From Sphingomonas daechungensis (GTDB lineage Bacteria; Pseudomonadota; Alphaproteobacteria; Sphingomonadales; Sphingomonadaceae): a stretch of DNA of 64,000 bases. The notes under the pieces are model-generated. The model was given only the letters and a program-made list of their open reading frames with translations. It did not search any database and had not been told where the DNA came from. Each line of letters opens with the position of its first letter. Position 1 is the first letter of the stretch. Of the stretch, positions 7,965 to 16,893 are shown piece by piece. Location of the stretch: NCBI RefSeq assembly GCF_014489495.1, contig NZ_CP060780.1:682001-746000 (forward strand), read 5' to 3'. The position numbers and the translations under genes are program-made.

Positions 7965-8138
7965 TCACGCGGCGGTGCTGAACGCGCGCTCCAATTCGGA
8001 TTTTCGGAAGTAGAGCCGCTTTCCCATTCGAACGACTGGGAGACGGCCTCCCTCAACCAAATGATAAACAGCGCGGGGCGTGACTCCGATAAAGTTGGCG
8101 GCTGCATTGGCGCCTGCCAGCAGGTCATCAGCGAGCAT
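7965..8138 (-). CDS. AlpA/excisionase-like helix-turn-helix protein
   Basis: A 57-residue MerR-type single helix-turn-helix protein: AAANFIGVTPRAVYHLVEGG, then LPVVRMGKRLYFRKSELERAF. This is the layout of the AlpA and excisionase-like DNA-binding proteins that control integration or excision of mobile elements. I chose the ATG at 8138 because a strong GGAGG site sits just upstream at about 8146-8150; the longer frame to 8210 would start inside the operator region. It is transcribed divergently from the Arc-like gene at 8232, with two matched palindromes between them. It probably works with the integrase 1 kb to the right, which is inference. Confidence 0.75.
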   Translation of the reverse strand: MLADDLLAGANAAANFIGVTPRAVYHLVEGGRLPVVRMGKRLYFRKSELERAFSTAA

Positions 8139-8152
8139 GCATAAACCTCCAT

Positions 8153-8170
8153 GTATTCGTATGTGAATAC
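8153..8170. promoter_or_regulatory. Operator-like palindrome 1
   Basis: GTATTC, six bases (gtatgt), GAATAC: a perfect 18-bp dyad, 15 bases upstream of the AlpA-like start. The same GTATTC-N6 layout recurs 50 bases to the right. A ribbon-helix-helix or helix-turn-helix dimer encoded by one of the flanking genes is the likely binder. Confidence 0.6.
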
Positions 8171-8202
8171 GTTGCATCCAGAGTTCGAACATGTCAAGAG
8201 GT

Positions 8203-8220
8203 GTATTCATATGTGATTAC
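8203..8220. promoter_or_regulatory. Operator-like palindrome 2
   Basis: GTATTC, six bases (atatgt), GATTAC: the same dyad as at 8153-8170 with one arm mismatch, centred exactly 50 bases from it and 12 bases before the Arc-like start. The pair brackets the divergent promoter region of the two small regulators. Confidence 0.6.
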
Positions 8221-8231
8221 AGGGGTGGTCC

Positions 8232-9052
8232 ATGGGATATTTGAAAGCGAAGGAACCCAAGCGCCACGTCGTTACGATGCGCATGTCCGAAACCATGCGG
8301 GAGCGGATCAACGGCGCGGCGACTGCAAACGGCCGGTCAGTCTCGCAAGAAATAGAGTCTCGGCTCGAGCGATCGCTTCAAGACGAGATGCTGCTCGGAG
8401 GAAGTGAGACAACGATCTTGGCCAAACTGGTGATTGGCGCAGTTGCTCTCATAGAAACCGAAAGCGGCAAGCCCTGGAACGAGGACCGGATGACTTGGGA
8501 AGCTGTAAACTCGGCTGTCCGAACGATTCTCACTTCATTTCAACCGCAGATCGATCTCGACATTTGGGAGCGTCATCGAGAATTGTTGCTGACTTTCTGG
8601 ATCGCGTCGCCGAACTCGAAAACGTGCGCCGCAAAATTGAAGGCCTTGCGAAGGCTTATCCGAGCAAGACGGACTTTCCGCCGGAAGTTCGTTCGATCTA
8701 CGAAGAGGCCTGGGCGGAATATCCGAAGCGCTTGGAGCGCGTGAAGAAACTCGCAAAGTCCATCTTCGAAGGCCCATTAGCAGAGCATGAGGAAAGGCGA
8801 AGACCTGCGATCCGGATCGGCCGGGAATTGACGGTCTCGCGAGCCGCAAGCAGGTCGGGAAACTTCGTGGTTGGGGGCGTTATGCGCATGTTCAAGCAGA
8901 GCGGCGCCTTCGAGCCGTTGCCGGGTTTACGAGACCCCCTCAATATCACGGACGATGAGTTCTTTGACTGCATTCGGGTATTGGCAGGACAACCCCTGAC
9001 GATCCCGACATCGACGCGGACGCTTTCACAACCCGAAAACCCAATTGGCTAG
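8232..9052 (+). CDS. Arc-like ribbon-helix-helix DNA-binding protein (one frameshift)
   Basis: The first 55 residues form an Arc-type ribbon-helix-helix: a basic strand (KRHVVTMRMSETM) and two helices (RERINGAATANGRSVSQEI, ESRLERSL). The long C-terminal part is unrecognised and continues in another frame after one lost base near 8565-8600 (VADFLDRVAELENVRRKI to QPENPIG). Reconstructed length is 273 residues. Such proteins repress mobile-element promoters by binding tandem dyads, and two matching dyads lie directly upstream, one of them 12 bases from the start. It is transcribed divergently from the AlpA-like gene and upstream of the integrase, so it may set the balance between integration and excision; that is inference. 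Confidence 0.65.
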
Positions 9053-9146
9053 AGCTATCAGAAAACGATGGTGAGGACTCTGAAGAGTAATCGCCTTCGA
9101 TTTCTTGAAAAAGAGAACGGCTGCGTCTGAACGAGGAAGTTCACTT

Positions 9147-10324
9147 ATGGCCACCATCAAGAAGCGTAGATGGCAGACCTCTAAGGGGGAATGGCGCGAA
9201 GCTTTCCGGGTCTCGTACACGGACCGCGAGGGTCGCCGCCACCACAAGCAATTCGAGATGCGGCGCGACGCTGACGCTTACCGAATTAAGGCTGAAAGCG
9301 AGTTGGCCCGAGGCATTCATACGCCGGAGGCTCAAAGCATCACGCTTTCGCAGGCGGCTGACATTTGGATTTCCGCGAGCGAAGCGAACGGGTGCGACCG
9401 GGCAACAATCAAAACGTACCGCGAGATCGTGAACCGGCACGTTAAGCCGCACATCGGGCCCGAGAAGCTGTCCCGACTATCAGCTCCGCAAGTTGTCGAG
9501 TTCCGGGACACAATGATCCGGACGCGGTCCCATGCCATGGCGAGCAAGGCCGTCCGTCACCTGTCTATGGTGCTGACCGAAGCCATGCGCCGTGGACTGG
9601 TAGCGCAGAACGTCGCTCGGGAGTGCAAGTGAAGCGACCGCGTGGTGAAAAGAGGCAGCGGCTTGCGAAGCGCGCTGAAATACCGCCCTTCGAACACTTG
9701 CAGGCCATGCTGAAGGCCGCTGACGATCTTGCGAGCGAAGATCCAAGACTCCCGGTTCTCCTACGCGTGGTCATGCTGACTGGGTTGCGCGCTAGTGAGG
9801 TGCGTGGCTTCCCGCTGGAAAAAGCTGACCTAAAGGCTTCATGCCTGACAGTTGCCCAACGGGCTGACCGCTGGAACGTAATCGGCCCGCCCAAGTCGGA
9901 CGCCGGCCACCGGACAATTCCAATCGGGCCGTCTTTGACGACCATCCTCAAGGCTTGGAAGCTTCGCTGCAAGCCTTCTGAGCTTGGTCTGATGTTTCCG
10001 AACCGTCGTGGCGGGGTAATCGACCAGAAGGGCTTCATCGGGCTTCTGCTGAAGATCCAGATCGCCGCCGGACTGGCGATCGATACTGGTCGAAGGGATC
10101 GCAAAGGCGAATCTGTCTACCGGGCTCGCTACGACTGGCACCATTTACGGCACGTCGCGGCCTCCAGCTGGCTGAATGACGGGATTGATCTAAAGCGTTT
10201 ACAAACGTGGATCGGTCACGAGAACATTCAGCTGACCATTGATGTCTACGGCCATTTGGTTGTCGATGCCCGCAAGGATGCTGAGTTGGCCCTCAAGGCT
10301 GAGAAGTCGCTGCTCGCTACATAA
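9147..10324 (+). CDS. int: Tyrosine recombinase, phage-type integrase (one frameshift)
   Basis: An integrase of 392 residues once one lost G near 9613-9618 is restored (reading EVQVKRPRGEKRQ). An N-terminal arm-binding region (KKRRWQTSKGEWREAF) and a SAM-like core-binding domain (about 60-165) precede the catalytic domain. Catalytic residues are visible: Arg in LTGLRASEV, the HHLRH box, the second His in WIGHEN, and the nucleophile Tyr in IDVYGHL. The ATG at 9147 follows an AGGAAG site. The gene ends 41 bases before a tRNA-Tyr 3' fragment, which is the expected position relative to an attachment site. The raw sequence splits it into two frames; because the breakpoint is a single G, this could be an assembly error and the enzyme may be intact. 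Confidence 0.85.
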
Positions 10325-10365
10325 ACGATACATATAGGCGCCTTTCTGACGGTTTTCTGCGGAGG

Positions 10366-10428
10366 AGCAGCAGACTGTAAATCTGCCCGCGCAAGCGTAC
10401 GCTGGTTCGAATCCAGCCCTCTCCACCA
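10366..10428 (+). other. 3' fragment of tRNA-Tyr(GTA): probable attachment site
   Basis: The sequence holds the anticodon arm (gcaga-ctgtaaa-tctgc, anticodon GTA), the long variable arm, the T arm (gctgg-ttcgaat-ccagc), the 3' acceptor strand and CCA at 10426-10428. There is no D arm and no matching 5' acceptor strand upstream, so it is not a working tRNA. Integrases commonly use the 3' half of tRNA genes and leave such a copy at the far end of the element. The intact tRNA-Tyr should lie to the left of this window. Confidence 0.75.
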
Positions 10429-10441
10429 ATCCCAGTGACGC

Positions 10442-10891
10442 TTAGCGCGTGACGCGGACGCCTTCGCCTTCGCCGGTCACGCGCACCCGGTCGCCCGGCC
10501 GGAAGTCGCGCGGATCGCCCGGCTGGACGACCGCGATCATGCCGCCGGAATCGAGCTTGAGCGTGATCTCAACGCCTTGCTTCACGTTGGAACCCTCGAC
10601 CGCGTTCCCCAGCGCGCCGCCTGCCGCCGCGCCGCCGGCTGCGCCAGCGACATTCGCTGCGGTGCTACGGCCGATCGTGCTGCCGATCGCTCCTCCGATA
10701 ACCGCTCCAGTAACCGCGCCAAGGCGAGTGTTATGCGCCTGAATTCCGACACCGCGAACGCTTTCAACCGTCCCGAACTGGACGGGAACGGCACGCATCG
10801 TCTGGTTGGCTGAAACGGTGTTGACCGATGGCTGCTGTGCGCAGGCCGCCAAGACGCTGCCGAGAGCTACTGTAATAAAGAGGGTCCTCAT
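10442..10891 (-). CDS. Glycine-zipper lipoprotein
   Basis: A 149-residue outer-membrane lipoprotein: signal peptide ending in LAAC (Cys near residue 16), then a glycine zipper (AVTGAVIGGAIGSTIG followed by AAGGAAAGGALGNAV) and a C-terminal domain resembling SlyB/PcpY-type lipoproteins (EITLKLDSGGMIAVVQPG). The true start is the ATG at 10891, where the signal peptide begins; the open frame continues further upstream without meaning. It stands alone just outside the mobile element. A TACCCTGAG motif, also found near the histidine kinase gene, lies about 70 bases upstream at 10960-10968. Confidence 0.8.
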   Translation of the reverse strand: MRTLFITVALGSVLAACAQQPSVNTVSANQTMRAVPVQFGTVESVRGVGIQAHNTRLGAVTGAVIGGAIGSTIGRSTAANVAGAAGGAAAGGALGNAVEGSNVKQGVEITLKLDSGGMIAVVQPGDPRDFRPGDRVRVTGEGEGVRVTR

Positions 10892-11047
10892 GGTCAGCGT
10901 CCTTTCCTGTTCGAAGGGCCGCATGATACTGAACCGCCAAGCTCTTCGGGACTGGGGTTTACCCTGAGACGAGACTCGGAATGCCGGTAGCTCCGGTCTG
11001 CAGGCGCTTTCGCGACAGCCGTTGGAACTCGCGTCTTCCAGCACCCG

Positions 11048-11278
11048 TTGAGCGAACATGTTCCGCGATTTGCGTCCGGATGGTGGTGGGGGAACGCCGC
11101 AGTCTGCCCGAGTTGCAAGCGGCCGATTTGGCCCGGTGAGGACGCGCATCTCATCCATTTCGCGCATGACGACCCCGATGGGCTGGATAGCCTGAACGGG
11201 CTTTATCACCGGGCCTGCGCGCAGCCTTACGCTTCGGTGATCCGCGCCATCAATGCCTTGCGAAACATCCCGCACTGA
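11048..11278 (+). CDS. Small CxxC protein, possibly zinc-binding
   Basis: A 76-residue protein with a CPSCKRPIWPGE segment, then HLIHFAHDDPDGLDSLNGLYHRAC near the C-terminus. Two Cys, several His and a final Cys could hold one zinc ion, as in small treble-clef proteins. From memory, similar short proteins occur in sphingomonads as hypothetical proteins. The only in-frame start before the motif is a TTG at 11048, with little to fix it. It is convergent with, and abuts, the porin-like gene that ends at 11279. Confidence 0.5.
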   Translation: MSEHVPRFASGWWWGNAAVCPSCKRPIWPGEDAHLIHFAHDDPDGLDSLNGLYHRACAQPYASVIRAINALRNIPH

Positions 11279-12135
11279 TCAGCCCTTCGGGAACAGCAGG
11301 GTCGTCGTGAAGCGCATCCCCAGGTCGGACCGCCGGTTGGGCTGGAGATATAATAGCGACCGCCGATACCTAGCGAGACGGGTTGCTTGCCGATCCGCAT
11401 CAGTTGCGAGACGCTCACGTTGACCGGCACAATCCATTTTTTCGTCTGCCAGTTGTACGTCGACTCCGTGTTGAAGCTGTAGGTCGTCGCCCGCTTGGTC
11501 GTGAAGCTGTAGAACGGCTGGATGAAGGTCGCGCTGATGTCGTTTCGGCTGTTGTCGCCCGCGAACGACCAGATGTGATTGGCGAGAAGGCCGAACGTGG
11601 ATTGGCCAGCCTGCTTTAGCACCACAAAGGTCGGCCCCGCGCCCCACTTCTCGCCGCCGGTGAAGCGGCTCGTGGCCGTCGGGAACAGGAACACCGGTCC
11701 CGCACCCCAGATGATGCCGCTGCGCGTCGGCGCCTTGGGCGAATAGAAGAAGCTCTGCACCGTATCGCCGAGCCCGAATTCGGACTGGTTCGGGCCGCTC
11801 AATTCGTTCTGGTAAACGATCGGAACGATGGTCCTGACGATCAAATTGGCGTCATCGGAAATACTGATCGGAATCACCGGCTGCACGTTCATCGTGTAGC
11901 GAACGCCCATGTCCCTCGGTCCACCGCCGATATCGAGATTCTGCTGGAACGGGACGCTGATCAGCGACGCGACAGGGTTCGACAATTGGCGTGCGAGGTC
12001 CTGACCGTCATCGGCCGCTGCTGCCGGCTCACTGACCGGCTGCGGTTCTTCGGCAGGCGGAGTTTCTTGCGCAAAGGCTGCAGAAGACGCCGTTAGCGCA
12101 AGGAGGACGAGTAGCGACTTCAGCGACCTGCTCAT
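11279..12135 (-). CDS. Outer-membrane transporter-like protein (one frameshift)
   Basis: Signal peptide (residues 1-22, ending in AFAQ) followed by a beta-rich protein of about 285 residues with alternating aromatic strands, for example AGPVFLFPTATSRF and WSFAGDNSRNDISATFIQPF. It resembles the family annotated simply as transporter in sphingomonads, which is related to outer-membrane proteins found with aromatic-degradation genes. A lost base in the c4 run at 11318-11321 hides the normal end (GMRFTTTLLFPKG, the last residue aromatic-poor but strand-like). It starts 63 bases after the sulfatase gene on the same strand, so both may be one operon for uptake and use of a sulphated compound; this is inferred. 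Confidence 0.65.
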
Positions 12136-12198
12136 CGCGAACTCCTCATTTCGACTGTAGGATGAAGGGGCGCCGGAACCTCCGGCACCCCCAGAAGG

Positions 12199-13700
12199 TC
12201 AAGCGGCGCCGCTTGCGCCGTACTGCAGTGTCTCGAGTACAGACTCGAGATTGAACGACCCGGCTTTCTGGGCCGGAGGGAATTCCGCGAACGTTTGCAG
12301 GAACTCCGCCACGATCGGCTGCGCGGCCAGAAGCACGAACGCCCGGTCGAGCCACCAGTCATAGTAAGTGTTCGACGTGATGTCCGCGTGCTCATACGGG
12401 TCGGTGCGGAGGTTGAACAACTTCGGCGCCCGTAGCTTCACCATCGGCTCCGCCCAGATGAGGCAGGTGCCCGGGCAGCGCTGCTCCATAAAGATCGCCT
12501 TCCAGTTGAAGAAACGGATGGCGGCGAGCTCGGCTTCGTCGGTCCAGTAAATGAAGCCCTGGCGTGCGCTCGGAGCTTTGCCGGTAATGTGATCGAGCTG
12601 GTTCACGCCATCAATGTAGGACTTGAACTTCCGGTCCCCGAGCTGGTGCCCGGCCTTCAGCTTGCCCTTGATATCCGGCTCGCCCGCGACCGCCGCCAGC
12701 GTCGGCAGCCAGTCGAGATGGGCGACGATATCGTTGGAGACGGACCCGGCGGCAATCTTGCCCGGCCAGCGGACGACACAAGGGACGCGATAGGCTCCTT
12801 CCCAGCTGGTGTTCTTCTCCGATCGGAAGGGCGTAGTGCCGGCATCCGGCCAAGTGTTGCAGTGCGGACCGTTGTCGGTCGAGTACATGACGAAGGTGTC
12901 TTCGACGATGCCGAGATCGTCGAGCAGCTTCAGCAACACGCCGATCGCCTTGTCGTGATCGATCATGACGTCATGATATTCGCTCTGCCAGCGACCCGCC
13001 TGGCCCTTGCTCTCCGGCTTCGCATAGGTCCGAAAGTGCATGTGGGTCGTGTTGAACCAAACGAAGAATGGGACCCCGCGTCGTTTTGGCGCTTGATGAA
13101 ATCGATGGTCTTTTCGAGCACTTCGTCGTCGATCGTCTCCATCCGCTTTTTCGTCAGCGGACCGGTGTCCACCACGGTCTGCCCGCCTTTGCTGTCGGCA
13201 TGGCAGTGGAGCACGCCTCGCGGGCCGAAGTTCTTACGATAATTGGGGAAATCCTTGGGATCCGGATAGTCGACGTTCTCCGGCTCTTCCTCGGCATTGA
13301 GGTGGTAGAGGTTGCCGAAGAACTCATCGAAGCCGTGCATCGTCGGCAGATGTTCGTCGAGGTCACCCAGGTGGTTCTTCCCGAACTGGCCGGTATTATA
13401 GCCTTGAGCTTTCAGGACGGTCGCGATCGTCGGAATCGAGTCCTTCATTCCCTGCTTGGCGCCCGGCATGCCGACCTTGGTCAAACCGGTCCGGAGGCCA
13501 CACTGGCCAGTGATGAAGCTGGCGCGGCCTGCGGTGCAGCTCTGCTCCGCATAGTAATCGGTAAAAAGAAGACCTTCCTCGCCGATGCGGTCGATGTTGG
13601 GCGTGCGATAGCCCATCATTCCCTTGGTGAAGATCGACAGGTTCGACTGACCAATGTCGTCACCCCACATGATCAAGATATTAGGCTTGCCGCCCGGCAT
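12199..13700 (-). CDS. Arylsulfatase, type I (one frameshift)
   Basis: A 500-residue sulfatase of the alkaline phosphatase superfamily. The N-terminal metal site is NILIMWGDD. The formylglycine signature CTAGR lies at residues 55-59, so Cys55 should be oxidised by a formylglycine-generating enzyme before the protein hydrolyses sulphate esters. Further hallmarks are GKNHLGD and YSTDNGPH with the second metal-binding Asp-Asn. No signal peptide is visible, so it probably acts in the cytoplasm, unlike many sulfatases. One lost base in the c4 run at 13074-13077 splits it; restoring it gives [16 protein letters not shown]. It is the first gene of a likely operon with the transporter-like gene downstream. 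Confidence 0.8.
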
Positions 13701-13797
13701 AGAAATTCTCCCATGTTCAGAGCCTTGAATGGGAGTGGCTGTGCCTTTCTGGGCGAGTTTCGGATATCGGGGAAACTCCCCACGCGGGCCTGGCGGA

Positions 13798-13881
13798 TAC
13801 CCTGAGATGGGCCGATTTGCGCGATTCGCATCCGAAACTGGGACAAACCCTGAGCGATTTCAGAGACTGACTCTCAGGGAT
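13798..13881. promoter_or_regulatory. Three CCCTGAG motifs in a divergent promoter region
   Basis: The 260 bases between the sulfatase and histidine kinase genes hold TACCCTGAG (13798-13806), AACCCTGAG (13846-13854) and an inverted copy CTCAGGGA (13873-13880). TACCCTGAG recurs at 10960-10968 upstream of the glycine-zipper lipoprotein gene. This may be a regulator site; no binder is known and the motif is short. Confidence 0.35.
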
Positions 13882-13962
13882 TTTCCTGTTAACATATGTT
13901 TAAGAGCGGGGGCTCGTTTGCCGTTGCGTTGATTGCTCAACGCCCTCGAAAATCGGGGACGA

Positions 13963-15437
13963 ATGCGAGCTGCACGCGTGACTGAGTTGTACGCGACCAA
14001 GGGTCGGACCTTGGTCGAGATGGAGGACATCTGGCGCGCCATATTGTCCGACCCGAATATCGCCGTCGGCGTCGTTCGGCTCGATCCCGACGGAGAGCTT
14101 CGGATCATTGAAGCCAATCCCGCGGCAGGTGCCTTTTCCACAATTCCCTGGAGCGAGGCACCGGGCGAGCGGGTCCGGGACATCATGATTCCGGAGGTCG
14201 CGGACTATTTCGAGGCGAAGCTCAGGCAATGTCTCGCCACGGGGAGCCGCAAAACTACGAGCGAGCGATAGACCTGCCGACTGGTCGGGTTGCCTGGGCG
14301 GCCAACATGATCCCCGTGCGACATGGAGATGGCGAGCTTCGCGAAATCGTCGCCATGTCCCGTCCCATCCCGGTTGGATTGCACGCAAGCGGTATCGACG
14401 AGCGCAACCAGAAGCTCGTCGACGGTCTGAACACGACGAACCCGGGGCTGATCTACCTGCTCGACCTGCCAACGCGTCGCGCGACGTATGTCGGTGGACA
14501 AGTCGAGCAATTGTTGGGGTTCAAGCCTTATCAGTTGGAGGAAATGGGAGACCCGGTCCGGGATATGGTCCATCCTGACGATTACGGGTGGGTTGAGCAG
14601 ATGTTCGCGGAAATCGGCCAGTCTCCGGACGAGGTTTCGATCTTCGAGTGCCGAGTGCGTGACAGCACCGGAAGCTATCGGCGGCTCTCGTGCCGCAACC
14701 GCGTGCTCGACCGCACCGAAGATGGCGCTGCCCGCTCAGTGATCGGCGTGGCGACCGACATGACCGACCAGTCTCACCTGCGCGACGAAGTTGCTGCGCT
14801 CAATAGCCTGCTTTCCAATGCCGAGCTCGAAGAACGCCGCGTGATCGCTCAGGAATTGCATGATTCTGCGGGCCAATACGTCGTCGCCGCCGAGCTCGCG
14901 CTGATCGGCGCCCAGGAACGAAGTCCGGAGCTCAAGCGCAATCCCGGCGTCCGCCGATCCCTCGACGACGTGATGGAATGCCTGAAGGACGCCGAGCGCG
15001 AAATCCGGGTCCTCAGTTATCTCCTGCATCCGCCGGCCATCGCGAAGCAGGGCCTGGTGTCCGTCATTCGCAATTTCACCATGGGGTTCGGCGGCCGGGC
15101 GGGAATTGCCGTCGACGTAAGCGTGGACACGAGAGTCAATTCGCTTCCGGAGGAACTAGCCATTCCGCTGCTTCGAATTTGCCAGGAAGCGCTGACGAAC
15201 GTTCATCGTCATGCAAAGGCAAAATCAGTCAGCGTCCGGCTGGACGTCATAAGGGGAAAGATCGAGCTGGAGATTTGCGACGATGGCATCGGTTTCTCCC
15301 AAGAGGGCGTCACGGATCACAACGGCTATGGCGTTGGCCTTTCGGGCATGCGCGACCGGGTCGCGCGGCTGGGCGGCCACCTCGATATCCATTCGAATGG
15401 TGGCACGACTCTGAAGGTGCTGATCCCGCTCAGGTAG
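13963..15437 (+). CDS. PAS-domain sensor histidine kinase, HisKA_3 type (one frameshift)
   Basis: About 491 residues. Two PAS-like sensor domains (roughly 20-130 and 150-275) lead to a HisKA_3 dimerisation domain with AQELHDSAGQ (phosphoacceptor His near residue 300) and a HATPase domain with N-box EALTNVHRHA, D-box CDDGIGF and G-box GVGLSGM. There is no membrane segment, so it is probably a cytoplasmic sensor. A lost base in the g4 run at 14241-14244 joins the first PAS domain to the rest (LATGEPQNYERAIDL). The ATG at 13963 has an upstream GGGGA; the TTG at 13933 is an alternative. HisKA_3 kinases pair with NarL-type regulators; the nearest is at 19484, not adjacent. Confidence 0.75.
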
Positions 15438-15604
15438 ACGGTTCAAAGGTCGATCGTGTGGCGCCGAAGGAGGCTTGGGGGGCAACCTTCGGCGCCAACC
15501 GGACGGCCGTCCGGATGGCGCTTTCCTACGGCCCCGGCGAAGCCCGGGAACATCGGGAAAAAGCCGGATAGGCCGGTTTGCGGTCGGCCCATAATTCTGC
15601 ACTC

Positions 15605-15979
15605 ATGATGATTGAACAAATCGAAATAACCTTTCGCCTGATTGCATCATTCTTCGCGCTGTTCATCGAGGCAGCGGCCGTGACTGCAGTCGTGATCGGT
15701 GCTGTCGAAGCGCTCTATGCGTCGTTTCGGAACCTGGGGTGGTCGGTTGAGCAATCGTCGGGCGACAGGGGCATCTGGGTCCGGTTTGCAAGCTGGATCC
15801 TGCTCTCGCTGGAATTCGCGCTGGGCGCCGACATCATTCGGACAGCGATCGCTCCGACGTGGGACGAGATCGGCAAGCTGGCGGCGATCGCGGGCATTCG
15901 AACGGCTCTGAATTTCTTCCTCGGCCGCGACGTCGAGCAGGCCGAGAGATTCCGGGCGGAAAAGCGGAAGGACGCCTGA
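15605..15979 (+). CDS. DUF1622 family membrane protein
   Basis: A 124-residue protein with three predicted transmembrane helices (residues 10-35, 58-78 and 90-105). It matches the DUF1622 family in the EAAAVTAVVIGAVEAL helix, the LEFALGADIIRTAI segment and the C-terminal RTALNFFL stretch. The family's function is unknown. The double ATG at 15605 and 15608 is the likely start; the frame extends to a TTG at 15578. It lies 13 bases upstream of the DUF4239-like gene, with which it is probably co-transcribed. Confidence 0.7.
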   Translation: MMIEQIEITFRLIASFFALFIEAAAVTAVVIGAVEALYASFRNLGWSVEQSSGDRGIWVRFASWILLSLEFALGADIIRTAIAPTWDEIGKLAAIAGIRTALNFFLGRDVEQAERFRAEKRKDA

Positions 15980-15992
15980 GCGGAATCCGCCC

Positions 15993-16828
15993 ATGTCGCA
16001 ATTGATCTCGCTCGATCCCTTGATGCACGCGCTGCCATTGTGGGCTGTCGGGCTCGTCCTGATTGCCGCTGCCTTGTTGGCAGTGGAGGTGGGAGCATGG
16101 TGGGGCAAGTTCCTGCTCGACAAGACCCTGGCCGAAAAGCGATTGATCGGCAGCGACACCCAGGGCTTCATCATCGGATCCGTTTTCGGATTGCTCGCTC
16201 TGCTGATCGGCCTGACCTTCTCCCTGGCGCTCGACCGTTATGACGAGCGGCGCAATTGGGTCGCTGAAGAGGCCAATGCGATCAGCACCGCCTATCTTCG
16301 GGCAAGCCTCTTCGATGAGCCCTATAAGACTGAGTTGAAGTCGACGCTCCGCGAATATGCGCACTCACGCATCGTCCCGAGAATATCACTCCTGAGACAA
16401 GGGAAAGGCTAGGCGCGAAGAGCGAAGCTCTCCGTGACCGGCTGTGGGGCGCGACCGAGAAAGCAGTTTACCCGGTCCGAGCGACCGAGCTCGGCTCCTA
16501 TTTCGTCGAGGCCGTCAACCAAATGCTGGATGTCGGCACGTCGCGCGCCCTCGCCTCCCGCGCACACATTCCCGGCGCCATTCTCGGGGCGCTGTACCTC
16601 TTTCTCGTGGTGTCGTCGGCACTGCTCGGATCGATGCTCGCAAAGGACGGAACCCGTCAGCGTTACGCCTCGACAATCCTGGTAATCCTGTTCGTCCTCG
16701 GCATCGTGATGATTATCGACCTCGATCGCCCGCGCGCAGGGTCGATCCTGGTCAGCCAGCGCGGGCTGGAGGAGCTAGCTGCTGCGATGGATCGGGATGC
16801 GAAGGCCCCCGACAATCGACTGCCGTGA
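15993..16828 (+). CDS. DUF4239-like membrane protein (one frameshift)
   Basis: Once a lost base in the ccc run at 16376-16378 is restored (SRIVPENITPETRERLG), this is a 278-residue protein. It has two N-terminal helices (residues 15-35 and 55-75, GFIIGSVFGLLALLIGLTFS) and two C-terminal helices (ILGALYLFLVVSSALLGSML and TILVILFVLGIVMIIDLDRP). The ERRNWVAEEANAISTAYLRA segment after helix 2 and the IDLDRPR end resemble the bestrophin-like DUF4239 proteins. Transport of an anion is conceivable but not shown. It follows the DUF1622 gene in the same direction. Confidence 0.6.
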
Positions 16829-16862
16829 CCCGCGTGCAGCGTCAGCGGGTTCAATGAAGGAA

Positions 16863-16879
16863 GAGCGGGACGTTCCCGC
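16863..16879. terminator. Hairpin between convergent genes
   Basis: agcggga-cgt-tcccgct is a perfect 7-bp stem with a 3-base loop, 34 bases after the DUF4239-like stop and 14 bases after the end of the convergent porin-like gene. There is no clear T run on either side, so it may act as a weak bidirectional terminator or only stabilise the mRNA end. Confidence 0.5.
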
Positions 16880-16893
16880 TCGTCGCTTCTCAA

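Noticed and set aside
10199-10429. Minus-strand frame beginning MVERAGFEPA over the tRNA-Tyr fragment
   Set aside because: This is the familiar antisense translation of a tRNA 3' end, frequently annotated by mistake. It also overlaps the integrase C-terminus, which has clear catalytic motifs.
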